This document shows, piece by piece, positions 6,237-7,035 of a DNA stretch of 7,035 nt (position 1 is its first letter; every line of letters starts with the position of its first letter). The position numbers and the translations under genes were made by a program. The notes below the pieces were generated by a model. It was not told where the DNA came from and made no database searches. It was given only the letters and a program-made list of their open reading frames with translations. Origin of the DNA: Porphyromonadaceae bacterium (GTDB lineage: Bacteria > Bacteroidota > Bacteroidia > Bacteroidales > Paludibacteraceae); NCBI GenBank assembly GCA_905372135.1, contig CAJPNS010000093.1, positions 1 through 7,035 on the forward strand. The letters are read 5' to 3'.

Positions 6237-6276
6237 GAAAAATAAGATACTCCTTACGACTGATGTAAAGAGTATC
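6237..6276 (-). terminator. Rho-independent terminator of the FGE-like gene
   Basis: Read on the minus strand, GATACTC (6276-6270) pairs perfectly with GAGTATC (6252-6246). After one mismatch, an inner 4-bp helix (GTAA 6265-6268 with TTAC 6254-6257 on the plus strand) encloses a 7-nt loop. The stem is followed on the minus strand by the T-rich run TTATTTTTC (6245-6237). It starts 39 bp after the TAG stop at 6318-6316 and separates this gene from ettA. Confidence 0.75.
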
Positions 6277-6315
6277 CCCTTGTAATAATAAAAATTATAA
6301 CTATAACGTATGATA

Positions 6316-7035
6316 CTACTTTTTAGGCTTAGATAGAACGAGACGGAAACCGGTAGCTTTATTCTTGGAGTCGGGTTTTACTCTCGATCCGCGGAAAGCA
6401 GAGCGACAGTGAGCGACAGGATTGAGATAATTGCCGCCGCGTACGACATGGAACACTCCCGTATCGGGACCTTTGGGGTTGCGGTTGTTTACCGTATCGT
6501 ATTTATCGTAAAAGTCGCTACAAAACTCAGATACATTGCCGTGCATATCGTATAGCCCCCATTTGTTTGGTTTGTAAGAGCCTCCTACGACGAGTTTGTC
6601 GTCTTTTCCCTTGCCGAAATTGGCATCTTTGTCGGTAAGGTTGTTGCCCGTGTTGTACGGAGTCGTAGTAGTAGCACGGCAAGCGTATTCCCACTCGGCT
6701 TCGGTCGGCAGGCGGTAGTCTTTACCCGTGGATTCGTTGAGTTTCTTTATGAAAGTCTGTACCTCGTCCCAACTTACTTCGATTACGGGCAGGTCGTCGT
6801 CTTTGGGGTCTTTCGAAGAAGTTCCCATCACGGCATTCCACTGCTTTCGAGTGATTTCGTACGGATTGATATAGAATGTATCGAGTGCTACCCTGTGTAT
6901 TATTTCGTCGGGTTGGTGCTGCGGGTCGTTAGCCGCATCGCTACCCATAAGGAAATTGCCTTCGGGCAACTCTACGAAACCGAACTTGACACCAGCAACC
7001 TCACAATCGGGCGAGAATACGGGCGGTGGGGGAGG
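6316..7035 (-). CDS. FGE-sulfatase-fold (SUMF1-like) protein, C-terminal part, start outside window
   Basis: The frame stays open to the right edge (TTG at 6969 is internal), so 239 C-terminal residues are visible and the gene begins beyond 7035. The fragment opens with five prolines and a short linker, then an almost complete formylglycine-generating-enzyme-like domain. Numbering the fragment from the edge, the domain has FVELPEGNFLMGS at the start (20-32), the helix YEITRKQWNAVMG (59-71), YRLPTEAEWEYACRA (107-121), GLYDMHGNVSEF (160-171), RGGNYLNPVAHCRSAFR (199-215) and the closing TGFRLVLS (228-235). In true formylglycine-generating enzymes two Cys (C336 and C341 in human SUMF1) follow the RGG motif. 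Here the first is Asn205 and only the second, Cys210, remains, so sulfatase activation is unlikely. Many bacterial proteins with this fold have other or structural roles (GldJ/GldK-type lipoproteins, PvdO, EgtB). The proline-rich lead-in suggests a multidomain or exported protein, but the N-terminus is not visible. No sulfatase is encoded in the window. Confidence 0.88.
   Translation of the reverse strand, partial: PPPPPVFSPDCEVAGVKFGFVELPEGNFLMGSDAANDPQHQPDEIIHRVALDTFYINPYEITRKQWNAVMGTSSKDPKDDDLPVIEVSWDEVQTFIKKLNESTGKDYRLPTEAEWEYACRATTTTPYNTGNNLTDKDANFGKGKDDKLVVGGSYKPNKWGLYDMHGNVSEFCSDFYDKYDTVNNRNPKGPDTGVFHVVRGGNYLNPVAHCRSAFRGSRVKPDSKNKATGFRLVLSKPKK

Noticed and set aside
6237..6269. A possible minus-strand promoter for ettA (TTTA, 21 nt, TATTTTTC).
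   Set aside because: The -7-like sequence is the T-run of the intrinsic terminator and lacks the final G of TAnnTTTG; the terminator explains it better.

Overview
The window looks like ordinary chromosome of a member of the Bacteroidales (phylum Bacteroidota). The evidence is of three kinds. Two promoters have the phylum's TAnnTTTG-type -7 element (TAACTTTG at 782-789, TACCTTTG at 3277-3284). None of the starts has a convincing Shine-Dalgarno sequence, and their leaders are A/T-rich. The protein set also fits: a DUF349 protein, an EF-G2 of the Bacteroides type, an EttA with a Bacteroides-like N-terminus, and an FGE-sulfatase-fold protein. I see no rRNA, tRNA, CRISPR array, insertion sequence, integrase or attachment site.

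Layout, left to right. At 1-663 (+) is the C-terminal part of a DUF349 coiled-coil protein, cut by the left edge and closed by a strong intrinsic terminator (682-724). At 879-3041 (+) is a complete 720-residue EF-G paralog (EF-G2, fusA2) with its own promoter, a leader of roughly 80 nt and its own terminator. At 3310-4479 (+) is a CPA-type cation/proton antiporter behind a promoter with a recognisable -7 box, a poor -33 box and a TGTGA/TCACA dyad just upstream. At 4513-6180 (-) is ettA, a ribosome-bound ABC-F ATPase, convergent with the antiporter across a 33-bp gap. At 6316-7035 (-) is the C-terminal part of an FGE-sulfatase-fold protein that runs off the right edge; an intrinsic terminator separates it from ettA.

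How the genes may relate. EF-G2 and EttA both act on the ribosome, and both are linked in the literature to translation when energy is low: EF-G2 of Bacteroides thetaiotaomicron supports translocation without GTP hydrolysis in carbon starvation, and EttA gates early elongation according to ATP/ADP. This EF-G2 has an altered GTPase centre (catalytic His replaced by Ala84) and a net 26-residue insertion in domain IV. Both features match what I recall of the B. thetaiotaomicron protein. The antiporter between the two genes is probably involved in ion or pH homeostasis. Each gene appears to be its own transcription unit, so any functional grouping is inference.

No wholly undescribed system is evident. 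The points most worth a second look are the EF-G2 active-site changes and insertion, the dyad at the antiporter promoter, the FGE-like protein lacking one catalytic Cys, and the antiporter's strong ATA codon bias. No gene-free stretch exceeds 300 bases; the longest, 3042-3309, holds a terminator, a promoter and two sets of inverted repeats.
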